A DNA stretch of 64,000 nt, taken from positions 1,936,501 through 2,000,500 of the forward strand of contig NZ_CP040749.1 of the NCBI RefSeq assembly GCF_006065315.1, read 5' to 3'. Positions 37,310 to 46,512 of the stretch are shown here, piece after piece (within the stretch, counting starts at the first letter, position 1; each line of letters starts with the position of its first letter). The DNA comes from Aureibaculum algae (lineage in GTDB: Bacteria; Bacteroidota; Bacteroidia; Flavobacteriales; Flavobacteriaceae). Under the pieces are notes generated by a model, which saw only the letters and a program-made list of their open reading frames with translations, was not told where the DNA came from and searched no databases. The position numbers and the translations under genes were made by a program.

Positions 37310-37755
37310 ACCCATCTTCGCACTTTTTCGCAATACTGTGTATACCCTTCACCAAAAAGTTTTGTTAACGCCTCTTCTTCCGGTTTAATTTGATAATTGG
37401 TGAGATACCAACCATAGATAAATAAAATAATGATATTATAGTAATTACCAAATCCGAAAAACAATGCCGTTTGTATGATCACCAAGCCTAAATACATTGG
37501 GTTTCTAGTATACTGGTAGAGATCAGATGTTACCAGCTTTGATGCTTTTGAAGGGTCTAAGGGATTAATAGTTGTATGAGCTTTTCTAAAAGATAATACG
37601 GCTAGTAAGCCAATGAAGGCTCCAAAAGCAAATAATAGTATTACAACTACATTTTGCAATGCAAAGGAGAAATTTTTACCTGTTAATTTTGTAATGATAA
37701 ACATGGCAAACGCAAAAAATAAAAATTGAATTGCTGGCGGAATTTTAAGTTTCAT
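37306..37755 (-). CDS. Isoprenylcysteine carboxyl methyltransferase-like membrane protein
   Basis: 149 residues and about four membrane spans. The C-terminal half holds YQYTRNPMYLGLVIIQ and KPEEEALTKLFGEGYTQYCEKVRRW, the SAM-binding signature of the ICMT/PEMT family. Bacterial substrates are mostly unknown. Coupled to the TIGR02757 gene by a four-base overlap. Confidence 0.85.
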   Translation of the reverse strand: MKLKIPPAIQFLFFAFAMFIITKLTGKNFSFALQNVVVILLFAFGAFIGLLAVLSFRKAHTTINPLDPSKASKLVTSDLYQYTRNPMYLGLVIIQTALFFGFGNYYNIIILFIYGWYLTNYQIKPEEEALTKLFGEGYTQYCEKVRRWV

Positions 37756-37807
37756 CTAATCTTATTTGATTTAATATTTTATAAAGGACCTCTTTAGTTA
37801 TTAAAAA

Positions 37808-38299
37808 CTATCCTGGTAAAAAGATCCGTTTAAGCTCCTTACCATGAAGACGAACCAGTTCACTTTCAATATATTTAATAATTTCTGGACAACCACGCTC
37901 AAAGTCTTCGCTAACAATTTTCTTTGTTTTACCATTTAAACTGAACGTAACCGTTAGCATACTGGTACAAGATTCATTAGGAGTATACTTATCTTTTAAG
38001 TCCCAAATATCAGCGGCTATTATTTTTTGAACCAATACATCTCTTTCCGCTTTAGAAATATGCTTTTCAGAGGTTGTGTAATACTCTTGATGCTCTACAG
38101 AATCCATTTCCTTTTGTGGATGGAACATAATGGTGGTGTCTTTTAGAACAAACGTATCATAGTGAAATGCACCGCGTTCTACCGTTAGCTCTAAAGTAGA
38201 AAAGTCATCGTTTTTATTTTCGTTGCTTACGTTTTCTTTAGGTTTTTGACAAGCCACTATACTTGTAAATAATAAAAACAGCACTATAAGTTTCTGCAT
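37808..38299 (-). CDS. Lipoprotein of unknown function
   Basis: 163 residues with a lipobox ending at C17 (SIVAC). The mature part carries TLELTVERGAFHYDTF and LTVTFSLNGKTKKIVSEDFERGCPE, which suggests a small beta-sheet fold. No family assigned. Divergent from recG. Confidence 0.65.
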   Translation of the reverse strand: MQKLIVLFLLFTSIVACQKPKENVSNENKNDDFSTLELTVERGAFHYDTFVLKDTTIMFHPQKEMDSVEHQEYYTTSEKHISKAERDVLVQKIIAADIWDLKDKYTPNESCTSMLTVTFSLNGKTKKIVSEDFERGCPEIIKYIESELVRLHGKELKRIFLPG

Positions 38300-38352
38300 T
38301 GCATTGTAAAAAGAGTTCGATTCAAATATAGAAATTCTTATTCGTTAAAACT

Positions 38353-40923
38353 ATGCAAATTACTATCTTCGTTCTCAAAACGAATTTTTTGGCAGGAACT
38401 AATTTACATACGTCTATAGAATACCTAAAAGGTGTGGGCTCCGCTCGGGCAGATTTGCTGCGTAAGGAATTAGGTATTAGAACCTTGTCTGATTTGTTGC
38501 ATTTTTTTCCGAACAGATACTTAGATCGTACCCAATTTTTTAAGGTAAACGGTTTGATGCAGAATTCGGCAGAAGTACAAATTGTTGGAAAAATAGTAAA
38601 CATTAAAACGGTTCAACAAAAAAGGGGAAGTAGACTTGTGGCCACTTTTATTGATGACACGGGCACCATGGAATTGGTTTGGTTCAGAGGTGTAAAGTGG
38701 ATCAAAGAATCTTTAAAACTAAATACCGCCTATGTCGCTTTTGGAAAAGTAAATCATTTTAATGGTACCTTTAGTATGCCACATCCTGAATTGGAATTGG
38801 TCACGGAATATAAAAAGAGTTTACAAACGGCTATGCAGCCGGTATATCCATCTACAGAATTATTATCTAAAAAAGGAGTCACCAATAGGATTGTCTCTAA
38901 AATGATTCAAAATTTGTTTCTCGAATTAGGAAATAGATTTCAAGAAAACCTACCTGCACGTATTATAGACACCTTGCATTTAATTTCTAAAGGGGAAGCC
39001 TTATTTAATATTCATTTCCCGAAGAGTCAACAACTGTTAACGAAAGCCCAACAACGCTTAAAGTTTGAAGAATTATTTTTTATTCAGTTGCAACTGATTC
39101 GCAAAAACATGATTCATAAAACCCAAATTAAGGGGTATGTTTTTGATACCATTGGCGATAATTTTAATACGTTTTATAATAATTATTTACCTTTTGAATT
39201 GACCAACGCTCAAAAACGAGTGGTTAAAGAATTTAGAAAAGACATGAGTACTGGTGCTCAAATGAACAGGCTTTTGCAAGGAGATGTAGGTTCTGGTAAA
39301 ACGATAGTAGCACTTTTAACTATTTTAATTGCCTTAGATAACGGATTTCAAGCGGCCTTAATAGCCCCAACTGAAATATTAGCCAATCAACATTTTATTG
39401 CCATAACAGAATTACTATCTGATATGGATATTCATGTAAAAATCCTGACAGGGTCAACAAAAACAAAAGAACGAAGAATTATTCATGCAGCCTTAGAAGA
39501 TGGGTCTTTAGATATTTTAATAGGTACACATGCCTTATTTGAAGATAAAGTACAATTCAAAAAGTTAGGCATTGCGGTTATTGACGAGCAACATCGCTTT
39601 GGGGTAGCTCAACGAGCAAAAATGTGGATGAAGAGTCCACCCACAAAATTGCCTGAAGGAAAGCAAGCTGAAATTCATAAAAAGTATGAAACGGCTAACC
39701 CTTCTATTTATGCTTTAGTAAAGGAGCTTCAGAAAGAAAAGAAAAAACAAACAGCGGAAGCAGAACAAATGCTTTGGGAAGGTTTAAGAACCCGAAAATT
39801 AGATGTTAAGTTTAGAAGGAAACAAAGTGTAGATGTGTTCCTTGTTGATTTTATATGTAGCTCTAAAAAATTGATTATTGAAATTGATGTAGCTTCTAAA
39901 AATAGCCCAGAACCAAAGGAAGTCGGTGAAATGAGAAGTCAAATTTTAACCGAATTTGGCTACCATGTGTTCCGTTTTACTACGGAAGAGATTATGGGCA
40001 ATAGTGAGAATGTGCTACATCAAATTTCAGCAGCCATGAAAAGCCTCCCAGAGATAGGAGGAGCTCCAATCCCTCCACACATCTTAGTAATGACGGCAAC
40101 ACCTATCCCTAGAACCTTAGCCATGAGTGTCTATGGCGATTTAGATATTTCTGTAATAGATGAGTTACCGCCAGGTAGAAAACAGATCATTACGGCTCAT
40201 AGATATGATAGCAATAGGTTGAGTGTTTTCAAATTTATGAAAGAAGAAATTGCGAAAGGCAGACAGGTTTATGTGGTATATCCGTTAATACAAGAATCAA
40301 AAAAACTCGATTTTAAAGATTTAATGGACGGCTATGAAAGTATTTCGAGAGAATTTCCGCAACCGAAATATCAAATCAGTATTGTTCACGGACAAATGAA
40401 ATCAGCCGATAAAGATTACGAGATGAATCGTTTTATAAACCATGAAACACAAATTATGGTGGCTACAACGGTAATAGAAGTAGGGGTTAATATACCCAAT
40501 GCCAGTGCTATGGTTATAGAAAGTGCAGAGCGTTTCGGACTCTCTCAATTACATCAATTAAGAGGTAGAGTAGGGCGTGGGGCAGAGCAGAGTTTTTGTA
40601 TTTTAATGACGAGCTTTAAATTAACTAGCGATGCCAAAACCAGACTAGAAACGATGGTGGCTACCAATGATGGATTTGAAATTGCTGAGGTTGATTTAAA
40701 ATTACGCGGTCCTGGAGATTTGATGGGCACCCAACAAAGTGGGGTTCTAAATTTAAAAATTGCAGACCTTGTTAAAGATGGTGCTATTTTAAAACGAGCA
40801 AGAGAAATGGCTTTTGAACTCTTAAAAAATGACCCGAATTTTTTAGATCCAAATAATTTACAATTAAAGAGAACCTATCAAGAAATAACGAAGAATAAAG
40901 CGATTTGGGCTAATATAAGTTAA
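38353..40923 (+). CDS. recG: ATP-dependent DNA helicase RecG with an inserted DUF559 domain
   Basis: 856 residues against about 700 for RecG. Wedge/OB domain in residues about 20-270, Walker A GDVGSGKT near 313, DEQH at 411 in VIDEQHRFGVAQRAKMW. Then comes a foreign segment (428-573), after which motif III TATPIPRTLAM and the second RecA domain continue intact to LHQLRGRVGRG. RecG drives fork reversal and Holliday-junction migration. The frame is unbroken, so a full chain could be made. The ATG at 38353 gives an N-terminus longer than usual; TTG at 38388 is another possible start. Confidence 0.92.
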   Translation: MQITIFVLKTNFLAGTNLHTSIEYLKGVGSARADLLRKELGIRTLSDLLHFFPNRYLDRTQFFKVNGLMQNSAEVQIVGKIVNIKTVQQKRGSRLVATFIDDTGTMELVWFRGVKWIKESLKLNTAYVAFGKVNHFNGTFSMPHPELELVTEYKKSLQTAMQPVYPSTELLSKKGVTNRIVSKMIQNLFLELGNRFQENLPARIIDTLHLISKGEALFNIHFPKSQQLLTKAQQRLKFEELFFIQLQLIRKNMIHKTQIKGYVFDTIGDNFNTFYNNYLPFELTNAQKRVVKEFRKDMSTGAQMNRLLQGDVGSGKTIVALLTILIALDNGFQAALIAPTEILANQHFIAITELLSDMDIHVKILTGSTKTKERRIIHAALEDGSLDILIGTHALFEDKVQFKKLGIAVIDEQHRFGVAQRAKMWMKSPPTKLPEGKQAEIHKKYETANPSIYALVKELQKEKKKQTAEAEQMLWEGLRTRKLDVKFRRKQSVDVFLVDFICSSKKLIIEIDVASKNSPEPKEVGEMRSQILTEFGYHVFRFTTEEIMGNSENVLHQISAAMKSLPEIGGAPIPPHILVMTATPIPRTLAMSVYGDLDISVIDELPPGRKQIITAHRYDSNRLSVFKFMKEEIAKGRQVYVVYPLIQESKKLDFKDLMDGYESISREFPQPKYQISIVHGQMKSADKDYEMNRFINHETQIMVATTVIEVGVNIPNASAMVIESAERFGLSQLHQLRGRVGRGAEQSFCILMTSFKLTSDAKTRLETMVATNDGFEIAEVDLKLRGPGDLMGTQQSGVLNLKIADLVKDGAILKRAREMAFELLKNDPNFLDPNNLQLKRTYQEITKNKAIWANIS
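39634..40071 (+). mobile_element. DUF559 nuclease-like domain inserted in frame in recG
   Basis: 438 bases (146 codons) between KMWMK and PPHILVM of RecG. TANPSIYALVKELQKEKKK, EAEQMLWEGLRTRKL, VKFRRKQSVDVFLVDFIC and KKLIIEID are the DUF559 (Vsr-like PD-(D/E)xK) pattern. The usual DGxxH after the IE(V/I) strand reads DVASKN here, so a catalytic residue may be lost. The right edge has CCTCCC...GGAGG repeats typical of dispersed elements. No intein splice residues are seen. Confidence 0.75.
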
Positions 40924-40955
40924 AAAAGTCCCAAATTGGACATCTAGGACTTTTA
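40924..40955 (+). terminator. Intrinsic terminator of recG
   Basis: AAAAAGTCC and GGACTTTTA enclose a 14-base loop directly after the stop codon; only a short T-run follows. The remaining bases to 41220 hold no gene; GGACTGATTTAAGCTC and GAGGGTTTGAGTCAGTTC (41146-41201) could form an imperfect hairpin. Confidence 0.6.
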
Positions 40956-41220
40956 TAGGGAAAAAAGGAGTTGTTGTAATAATCAATATTATAACACATC
41001 AAAATTATGATATTCACGGGGTTATCTAGTCGTTTTTGAAATTAGTTATGAACTATACTATTAACATTGACCGATTAAGATGATTTTTCTAAATAATCAT
41101 GACGTTTATCATCTTTTTTCTTAAATTCGTTAACTACTTTTACTGGACTGATTTAAGCTCTTTCTTTTCATAAACATAGAGGGTTTGAGTCAGTTCAATT
41201 TTTTAAAAAAATATTAGGTT

Positions 41221-42081
41221 ATGACAATAATTACAGACGGAGGATCTACAAAATGTGACTGGATAGCAATTGATGACAATGGCATCCAATTGTTTGAAAA
41301 GGTGAGAACAAAAGGATTAAACCCAGCTATTTTAACTCCAGGTGAGTTAATGGGGAGAATTCAAGAAAGTGATAGACTAAAACTTCACAAAAATGATGTA
41401 GAACATATTTATTTTTATGGAGCAGGTTGTGGTACAGACGGACCCAATAAAGCCTTAACAGAAGTACTAGAAAAATTATTTCCTAATGCAGAAGTTGTAG
41501 TTGCTGAAGATACATTGGCAGCCATATATTCTACGATTGACAATAATGAGCCTGCTGTGGTTTGTATATTAGGTACTGGTTCTAATTGTTCCTACTATAA
41601 TGGTGAAGGTATTGAGCAACGCGTAAAATCATTGGGGTATATGTTAATGGATGATGCCAGTGGTAATTATTACGGAAAGCAGATGATAAGAGATTACTTT
41701 TTTAAGGTAATGCCTGAGAGTTTGCGAGTAGGTATGGCAGAGCGTTATAATATGGATGAAGATTTTATTAAATATAATCTATATAAACAACCCAACCCAA
41801 ATGCGTATTTAGCAGATTTCGCAGAATTTTTATTTTTAAATAAAGATTTAACATATAGCACAGATTTAATTAAAAGTGGCATTAGAGTATTTACAAAAAG
41901 TATGATAATGCAATATAAAGAAGAGATTAAAACAGTACCTGTACATTTTGCAGGCTCTATTGCTTATTATGCACAAGACGAAATAAAAGAAGTGGGTGCT
42001 GAAATGGGCTTCAAAGTTGGTAATTTTGTGAGAAGACCTATTGAAGGATTGGTTAATTATCATGCTAAAAACATCCATTAA
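41221..42081 (+). CDS. N-acetylglucosamine-kinase-like BadF/BadG ATPase-family protein
   Basis: 286 residues of the ASKHA fold. Phosphate 1 motif DGGSTKCDWIAIDD at the start, YGAGCG, VAEDTLAA, phosphate 2 motif ILGTGSNCSYYNGE, then GYMLMDDASGNYYGK and the adenosine motif HFAGSIAYYAQDEI. Homologues phosphorylate N-acetylglucosamine in peptidoglycan or chitin recycling. Upstream of mgsA by about 90 bases. Confidence 0.83.
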   Translation: MTIITDGGSTKCDWIAIDDNGIQLFEKVRTKGLNPAILTPGELMGRIQESDRLKLHKNDVEHIYFYGAGCGTDGPNKALTEVLEKLFPNAEVVVAEDTLAAIYSTIDNNEPAVVCILGTGSNCSYYNGEGIEQRVKSLGYMLMDDASGNYYGKQMIRDYFFKVMPESLRVGMAERYNMDEDFIKYNLYKQPNPNAYLADFAEFLFLNKDLTYSTDLIKSGIRVFTKSMIMQYKEEIKTVPVHFAGSIAYYAQDEIKEVGAEMGFKVGNFVRRPIEGLVNYHAKNIH

Positions 42082-42131
42082 AATTAATAGTATCTTAACG
42101 CTAAGAGTGCGTCTTATTTTTATGTAATGCC

Positions 42132-42139
42132 TAATTTTG
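42132..42139 (+). promoter_or_regulatory. -7 element before mgsA that decides its start
   Basis: TAATTTTG fits the -7 box and lies inside the longest possible mgsA frame (from 42127). The mRNA would start near 42146, so translation from ATG 42169 is preferred. Confidence 0.5.
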
Positions 42140-42168
42140 CCAGCGTAAAAACAAATAGAAAAGAACAT

Positions 42169-42531
42169 ATGGAAATCGCTTTAATAGCACATGATGGAAA
42201 AAAGGCTGAGATGGTTCAGTTTTTAAATGAGCACAGAGATATCTTATTAGATAAAAACATCACTTTTGTATCTACCGGAACTACGGGAGAGAAAGTGGAG
42301 AAAGCGGGATTTAAAGTTCAAAAGTTACTTTCAGGGCCACTAGGAGGCGATGCTCAGATAGCAGCTAGAGTAGCAGAAGGGAAATGTAATATGGTACTCT
42401 TTTTTAGAGATCCCTTAGAAAAACACCCGCATGAACCCGATGTATTAATGCTCATGCGTTTGTGTGATGTACATGATGTACCATTGGCCACCAATCCTGC
42501 AACGGCAGATTTATTGATTGGTGCTATTTAA
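42169..42531 (+). CDS. mgsA: Methylglyoxal synthase
   Basis: 120 residues starting MEIALIAHDGKKAEMVQFL, the usual family start. STGTTGEK binds phosphate, SGPLGGDAQIAARVAEGKC holds the catalytic Asp, and FFRDPLEKHPHEPDV and NPATADLLI complete the family. It turns dihydroxyacetone phosphate into methylglyoxal, the electrophile against which KefFC and aldo/keto reductases protect. Its 3' end overlaps ridA on the other strand by eight bases. Confidence 0.95.
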   Translation: MEIALIAHDGKKAEMVQFLNEHRDILLDKNITFVSTGTTGEKVEKAGFKVQKLLSGPLGGDAQIAARVAEGKCNMVLFFRDPLEKHPHEPDVLMLMRLCDVHDVPLATNPATADLLIGAI

Positions 42532-42904
42532 CGGCAATCATAGATATTTCTACATTTACATTTTTCGGTAAGCAAGCTACTTGAACCGTTTCTCTTGCTG
42601 GGGCTGTTTCGTCATTAAAATAGGCACCATAAATTTCATTTATTTTAGCAAAATCGTTCATGTCTGCTATAAAAATAGATGTTTTTACTACATTTTCAAA
42701 AGTCAACTCGGCTTCAGCCAATACTGCTTTTAAATTCTCCATTACCTGTTTGGTTTCCGATTGAATATCTTCTAAAATCAATTCGCCTGTTGCTGGGTCA
42801 AAAGCAATTTGCCCAGACGTAAAAAGCATACCATTGACTAAAACAGCTTGGTTGTACGGACCTATTGGTGCTGGTGCTTTTGAAGTTGTAATTATTGTTT
42901 TCAT
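42524..42904 (-). CDS. ridA: RidA (YjgF/UK114) family enamine/imine deaminase
   Basis: 126 residues, normal length. APAPIGPYNQAVLVNGMLFTSGQ, ETKQVMENLKAVLAEA, KTSIFIADMNDFAKINEIY and the active-site PARETVQVACLPKN (Arg) are all present. Removes reactive 2-aminoacrylate and other enamines from PLP enzymes. The stop region is convergent and overlapping with mgsA. Confidence 0.95.
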   Translation of the reverse strand: MKTIITTSKAPAPIGPYNQAVLVNGMLFTSGQIAFDPATGELILEDIQSETKQVMENLKAVLAEAELTFENVVKTSIFIADMNDFAKINEIYGAYFNDETAPARETVQVACLPKNVNVEISMIAVK

Positions 42905-42958
42905 CGTTGTGTTTTTTAAATTTTTATCAATAGTTATGTATTGAAGTCATTAGTGTAA

Positions 42959-43031
42959 TTGTCATTGCGAAGCCATTCGATAAAGTCCATTATTAAATAA
43001 CTTCTTAAAATACCTGCGGCAATCTCAATTA
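42959..43031. repeat. Degenerate palindromic dispersed repeat
   Basis: TTGTCATTGCGAAGCC (42959-42974) and CCTGCGGCAATCTCAATT (43013-43030) recall the GTCATTGCGA... /...GCAATCTC REP-like sequences of flavobacteria; the arms pair only partly. The rest of 42905-43098 shows nothing else. Confidence 0.4.
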
Positions 43032-43098
43032 GGGTATTTAATGTGTCATTTATACTTTTTATTTGATAGTTGTATTAGGCTTTATTTAAAATTCTCCA

Positions 43099-44166
43099 CT
43101 ATTGCTCGTAATAGTCTAAGCCTTCAATAACCATGGCATTGGTCGCTTCTGCATCAATAACAAACTCACCAATATTTTTCAATAAAATATAGCGAACCGT
43201 TCCTTTTATATTCTTTTTATCATGTTTCATCAATTCTAAAATTGCAGGAACATGTTTTTTTGCAATGCTTGTTTTTCCATAGGTTTTTAAAACATATTGT
43301 TTAAGAGAAGCGAGCTCTTCTTCAGGAAAACCATGGATTTCTTTAGAAATATAAGCTTCAACCACCATCCCTATGGCAATAGCTTCACCATGTAATAAGC
43401 GGTCTAAGTCTTTATGATCTAAATAATAAGATTCAATTGCATGGCCTACGGTATGTCCGAAGTTAAGCACTTTTCGCAATCCTGTTTCTTTAAAATCTTC
43501 TAAAACTACCTTGTTTTTTATTTCTATAGATTGATAGATAATGTTGTTTAGAGCGGCAACCTCTTTCCATTTATCTTGTTTTATCGTCTCTAATAAGTCG
43601 GCGTCAAAAGTTAAACCATATTTGATCACTTCAGCCACGCCAGACTTTAATTCCCGTTCAGGTAAAGTCTCTAAAAAGGTACTGTCAATTAATACCATTT
43701 CGGGATTAGAAAACAGCCCCACTAAATTTTTTAAATTGTCTAAATCTACGCCCGTTTTGCTTCCCACAGAAGCGTCAACCATACTGAGTAGGGTGGTAGG
43801 TATATTTATAAATTTAATACCGCGTTTAAAGGTAGACGCAACAAATCCGCCAAGATCTGTTACCATACCGCCACCAATGTTTATAATTAAACTTTTACGA
43901 TCGGCTTCTAGTTCCGTTAATGCTTTCCAAACTTCTACACAGGTGTTAATATTCTTATTGATTTCACCATCGTTAATGGTAATGGTTTGTAAGGCTACAG
44001 TGTTTGAAATTTTCGTTTTAAATTTAGGCAGACAATGCTGTTGCGTATTTTTATCAGCTAAAATAAAAATGGTTTCAATCTCATTTTTAGCAATATAAGC
44101 ATTGAGATTTTGATAAGCATCGTCATTAAAATAAATAGAATAACTGGCAGATGTAATTGGTGTCAT
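43099..44166 (-). CDS. aroB: 3-dehydroquinate synthase
   Basis: 355 residues. Converts DAHP to 3-dehydroquinate in the shikimate pathway, with NAD+ and a divalent metal. NIGGGMVTDLGGFVASTFKRG, PTTLLSMVDASVGSKTGVDL, ELKSGVAEVIKYG and LNFGHTVGHAIES (metal-binding His) are complete. Divergent from the proline dehydrogenase gene, with its own promoter region. Confidence 0.96.
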   Translation of the reverse strand: MTPITSASYSIYFNDDAYQNLNAYIAKNEIETIFILADKNTQQHCLPKFKTKISNTVALQTITINDGEINKNINTCVEVWKALTELEADRKSLIINIGGGMVTDLGGFVASTFKRGIKFINIPTTLLSMVDASVGSKTGVDLDNLKNLVGLFSNPEMVLIDSTFLETLPERELKSGVAEVIKYGLTFDADLLETIKQDKWKEVAALNNIIYQSIEIKNKVVLEDFKETGLRKVLNFGHTVGHAIESYYLDHKDLDRLLHGEAIAIGMVVEAYISKEIHGFPEEELASLKQYVLKTYGKTSIAKKHVPAILELMKHDKKNIKGTVRYILLKNIGEFVIDAEATNAMVIEGLDYYEQ

Positions 44167-44359
44167 AAGTAATAAAAATATTTGCGAATTTATTGAAAAT
44201 AATACGAACTGGTTTCAACTTTTGGTATTAAAGCGAAAATAAGTCATAATTCTGGTCAAATGCTACTTTTTTGAAATGGATTGTTGCGAATATGGGAATA
44301 AAAATGCCAAAAAGAGCCTAAAAAAGAGTTTGTTTTACCATAAAAATAAATTGATTTTA

Positions 44360-44393
44360 TTGAATCAGTAGAACAATCTTCTTATTATATTTG
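44360..44393 (+). promoter_or_regulatory. Bacteroidota-type promoter of proline dehydrogenase
   Basis: TTG (44360-44362), 23 bases, TATATTTG (44386-44393). The mRNA would start near 44400, which rules out the frame extension at 44391 and fixes the start at 44412. Confidence 0.7.
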
Positions 44394-44411
44394 TTTAAAC
44401 AAATCAACCGA

Positions 44412-45587
44412 ATGAGTACATTATTTGAAGATACAAAAACGGCATTCACCTTAAAAACAGATGCCGAGTTAGAACGAGCTTACTTTTTATTTAAGATGAT
44501 AAAAAGTGAACCGTTGGTAAGAATTGGTACTGCCATAACCAATTTCGCATTAAAAGCCCATTTACCGGTAGAACAATTGATTAGAGCTTCAGTTTTTGAT
44601 CATTTTTGTGGTGGTGTAGATGAGAAGGATTGTTTAGATACCATAGAAAAAATGTACGAACACCATGTACATTCGGTGTTAGATTACTCTGTAGAAGGTA
44701 AAGAAGACGAAGATCATTTTGAATTGGCTTTAGAAAAGACCCTCAAAAATATAGGTTTTGCAAAAGAGAAGCCTAGTATTCCGTTTGCGGTATTTAAACC
44801 TACTGGTTTTGGCAGGTTTAAATTGTATGAAAAGATTACTGCCGGTACTGCCTTAACAGATGCGGAACAAAAAGATTGGAGTAGGGTAGTAGCACGCTTT
44901 GATAAGGTGTGTAAGGCTGCCTACGAAAAAGATGTACCCTTATTGATAGATGCTGAAGAAAGTTGGATGCAAGATGCCGCTGACGATTTAATTGAGAGCA
45001 TGATGGAGAAATACAATATTGAGAAAGCCATTATTTTTGGCACCCTTCAAATGTATAGATGGGATCGATTAGAGTATTTAAAGAACTTACATCAAAGGGC
45101 AGAAGCCAAAGGTTATAAGATAGGGATGAAATTGGTGCGAGGAGCCTATATGGAGAAAGAGCGAGAACGAGCCAAAGAAAAAGGGTATCCGTCTCCTATT
45201 TGTGATGATAAACAAGCCACCGACCAAAATTATGATGCCGGTATCGATTATATGTTAACTGGTTTAGGCTTGTCTTTATATGCGGGTACACATAACGAAT
45301 TAAGTACGATGAAGGTGATGGAACTGGCATCAAAAAAAGGATTAGCAAAAGATAATAAAACCATATGGTTTGGCCAGTTGTATGGTATGAGCGACCATAT
45401 TACCTACAATTTAGCAAAAGAAGGCTATAATGTTTCTAAATATATGCCTTATGGAGCGGTTAGAGATGTAATGCCTTATTTAATACGTAGAGCCGAAGAA
45501 AATACTTCCGTAGCCGGACAAACCAGTAGAGAGTTGAGCTTACTAAAAAAAGAACGTACCCGTCGTAAAAAGCAAGGACGTTTGTAA
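44412..45587 (+). CDS. Proline dehydrogenase, single-domain
   Basis: 391 residues from MSTLFEDTKTAFTLKTDAEL. Oxidises proline to pyrroline-5-carboxylate with FAD. TiM-barrel marks are AVFKPTGFGRF, LLIDAEESWMQDAAD, IIFGTLQMYRWDRLEYL, GMKLVRGAYMEKERERA and the C-terminal GQTSRELSLLKKERTRRKK with the proline-binding RxxR-like Arg pair. A degenerate copy of its last ~180 bases and its terminator lies at 53.1-53.4 kb. Confidence 0.94.
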   Translation: MSTLFEDTKTAFTLKTDAELERAYFLFKMIKSEPLVRIGTAITNFALKAHLPVEQLIRASVFDHFCGGVDEKDCLDTIEKMYEHHVHSVLDYSVEGKEDEDHFELALEKTLKNIGFAKEKPSIPFAVFKPTGFGRFKLYEKITAGTALTDAEQKDWSRVVARFDKVCKAAYEKDVPLLIDAEESWMQDAADDLIESMMEKYNIEKAIIFGTLQMYRWDRLEYLKNLHQRAEAKGYKIGMKLVRGAYMEKERERAKEKGYPSPICDDKQATDQNYDAGIDYMLTGLGLSLYAGTHNELSTMKVMELASKKGLAKDNKTIWFGQLYGMSDHITYNLAKEGYNVSKYMPYGAVRDVMPYLIRRAEENTSVAGQTSRELSLLKKERTRRKKQGRL

Positions 45588-45620
45588 GTGACAATTATAC
45601 TATAAAGATTCACAATTTTT

Positions 45621-45657
45621 AAAACCTAGATAAAGCCATGCTTTATCTGGGTTTTTA
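45621..45657 (+). terminator. Intrinsic terminator of proline dehydrogenase
   Basis: AACCTAGATAAAGC and GCTTTATCTGGGTT with a short loop, then TTTTTA. A second hairpin, TTTAGCGGTT with AACGGCTA, follows at 45669-45700. Both are kept in the copy at 53.3 kb. Confidence 0.75.
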
Positions 45658-45777
45658 TGTTACTAACATTTAGCGGTTGCTTAACCGTTAAAAACGGCTA
45701 TTGTAAATTGACAAGTTACATTACACCCTATTCAGTATACAATTTCATTGAATTTCATTAACTTGCATTGATAAAGG

Positions 45778-45808
45778 GTATAACCACAATACGGTTATAC
45801 AATTGTTG
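45778..45808 (+). repeat. Right-hand cassette spacer end, class 3, copy 1
   Basis: GTATAACC-acaatac-GGTTATAC hairpin followed by AATTGTTG. The same hairpin-plus-GTTG block precedes the genes at 46871 and 60135. It is the first boundary of the accessory array; the 120 bases before it (45660-45777) show only the second hairpin of proline dehydrogenase. Confidence 0.65.
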
Positions 45809-45828
45809 TGGTTAATTTGCCCAAACCT

Positions 45829-46512
45829 ATGAACAGAAAACTGATTTTAATATTTCTACTTACAATTGTCCAACTTTCTTGGGCTCAAGATTGTGATTTT
45901 GAAAGACGAAATTTGTCGAATAATCTAAATGGGGAATCTGAACTTATTGATAAAGCGGAATATGATAAAGCTGTTAGAATTTCAGAAGAATTTATTGACT
46001 TTAAGCCAAGATCTGAAATTGAACTGACCAAAAAGTATCCTGAAATTTTCAAACTTAAAGATTCTTGTTACACATTTTTAGCAAACCCAAATATCGGAAT
46101 TGGAATAAAAACACCTGAATTAAAAGCGTGTAAATATTTATTAAAAGAAAAAGGATATTCCAATTACGAATTTAAAGGAACTTATTGCGGAAATGCATTA
46201 ATTGAAATTACTGAATTTGAAGGTTGGGGATTTTTATCAGTTGACTTAAAAAACGGACTGACTTGTCGCACAATGGGAAAACCTTTGACTTCAAATGGAG
46301 AAACGGCTATTTCACACTCAAACTATTATGGAGAAGAGGAAATCGCATTAACGGATTTAAAAACTAAAGAACAGTACGTTATTGGAATTGAAGGTTGGAG
46401 AACAATAGAATCTAAAGTTTCAAAAAATAGTTACTATTTAAAACTTGAATCTGAATTTCAAACAGGTTGTGAAAAGGAAATTAAATATTTGAAAGTGGAA
46501 ATAAAAAACTAA
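45829..46512 (+). CDS. Secreted protein of unknown function (array gene 1)
   Basis: 227 residues from ATG 45829, which gives a clean signal peptide MNRKLILIFLLTIVQLSWAQ; the longer GTG frame would hide it. The mature part has LTKKYPEIFKLKDSC, FKGTYCGNALIEITEFEGWGFL and six cysteines, no recognised family. It is framed by class 3 spacer sequences, and its downstream flank starts ACCACAACTAAGTATTGTGGT. Confidence 0.65.
   Translation: MNRKLILIFLLTIVQLSWAQDCDFERRNLSNNLNGESELIDKAEYDKAVRISEEFIDFKPRSEIELTKKYPEIFKLKDSCYTFLANPNIGIGIKTPELKACKYLLKEKGYSNYEFKGTYCGNALIEITEFEGWGFLSVDLKNGLTCRTMGKPLTSNGETAISHSNYYGEEEIALTDLKTKEQYVIGIEGWRTIESKVSKNSYYLKLESEFQTGCEKEIKYLKVEIKN

Noticed and set aside
39634..40071. 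Intein in RecG
   Set aside because: No splice-site Cys/Ser at the left edge and no HN followed by Cys/Ser/Thr at the right edge; the content is DUF559, not a Hint domain.
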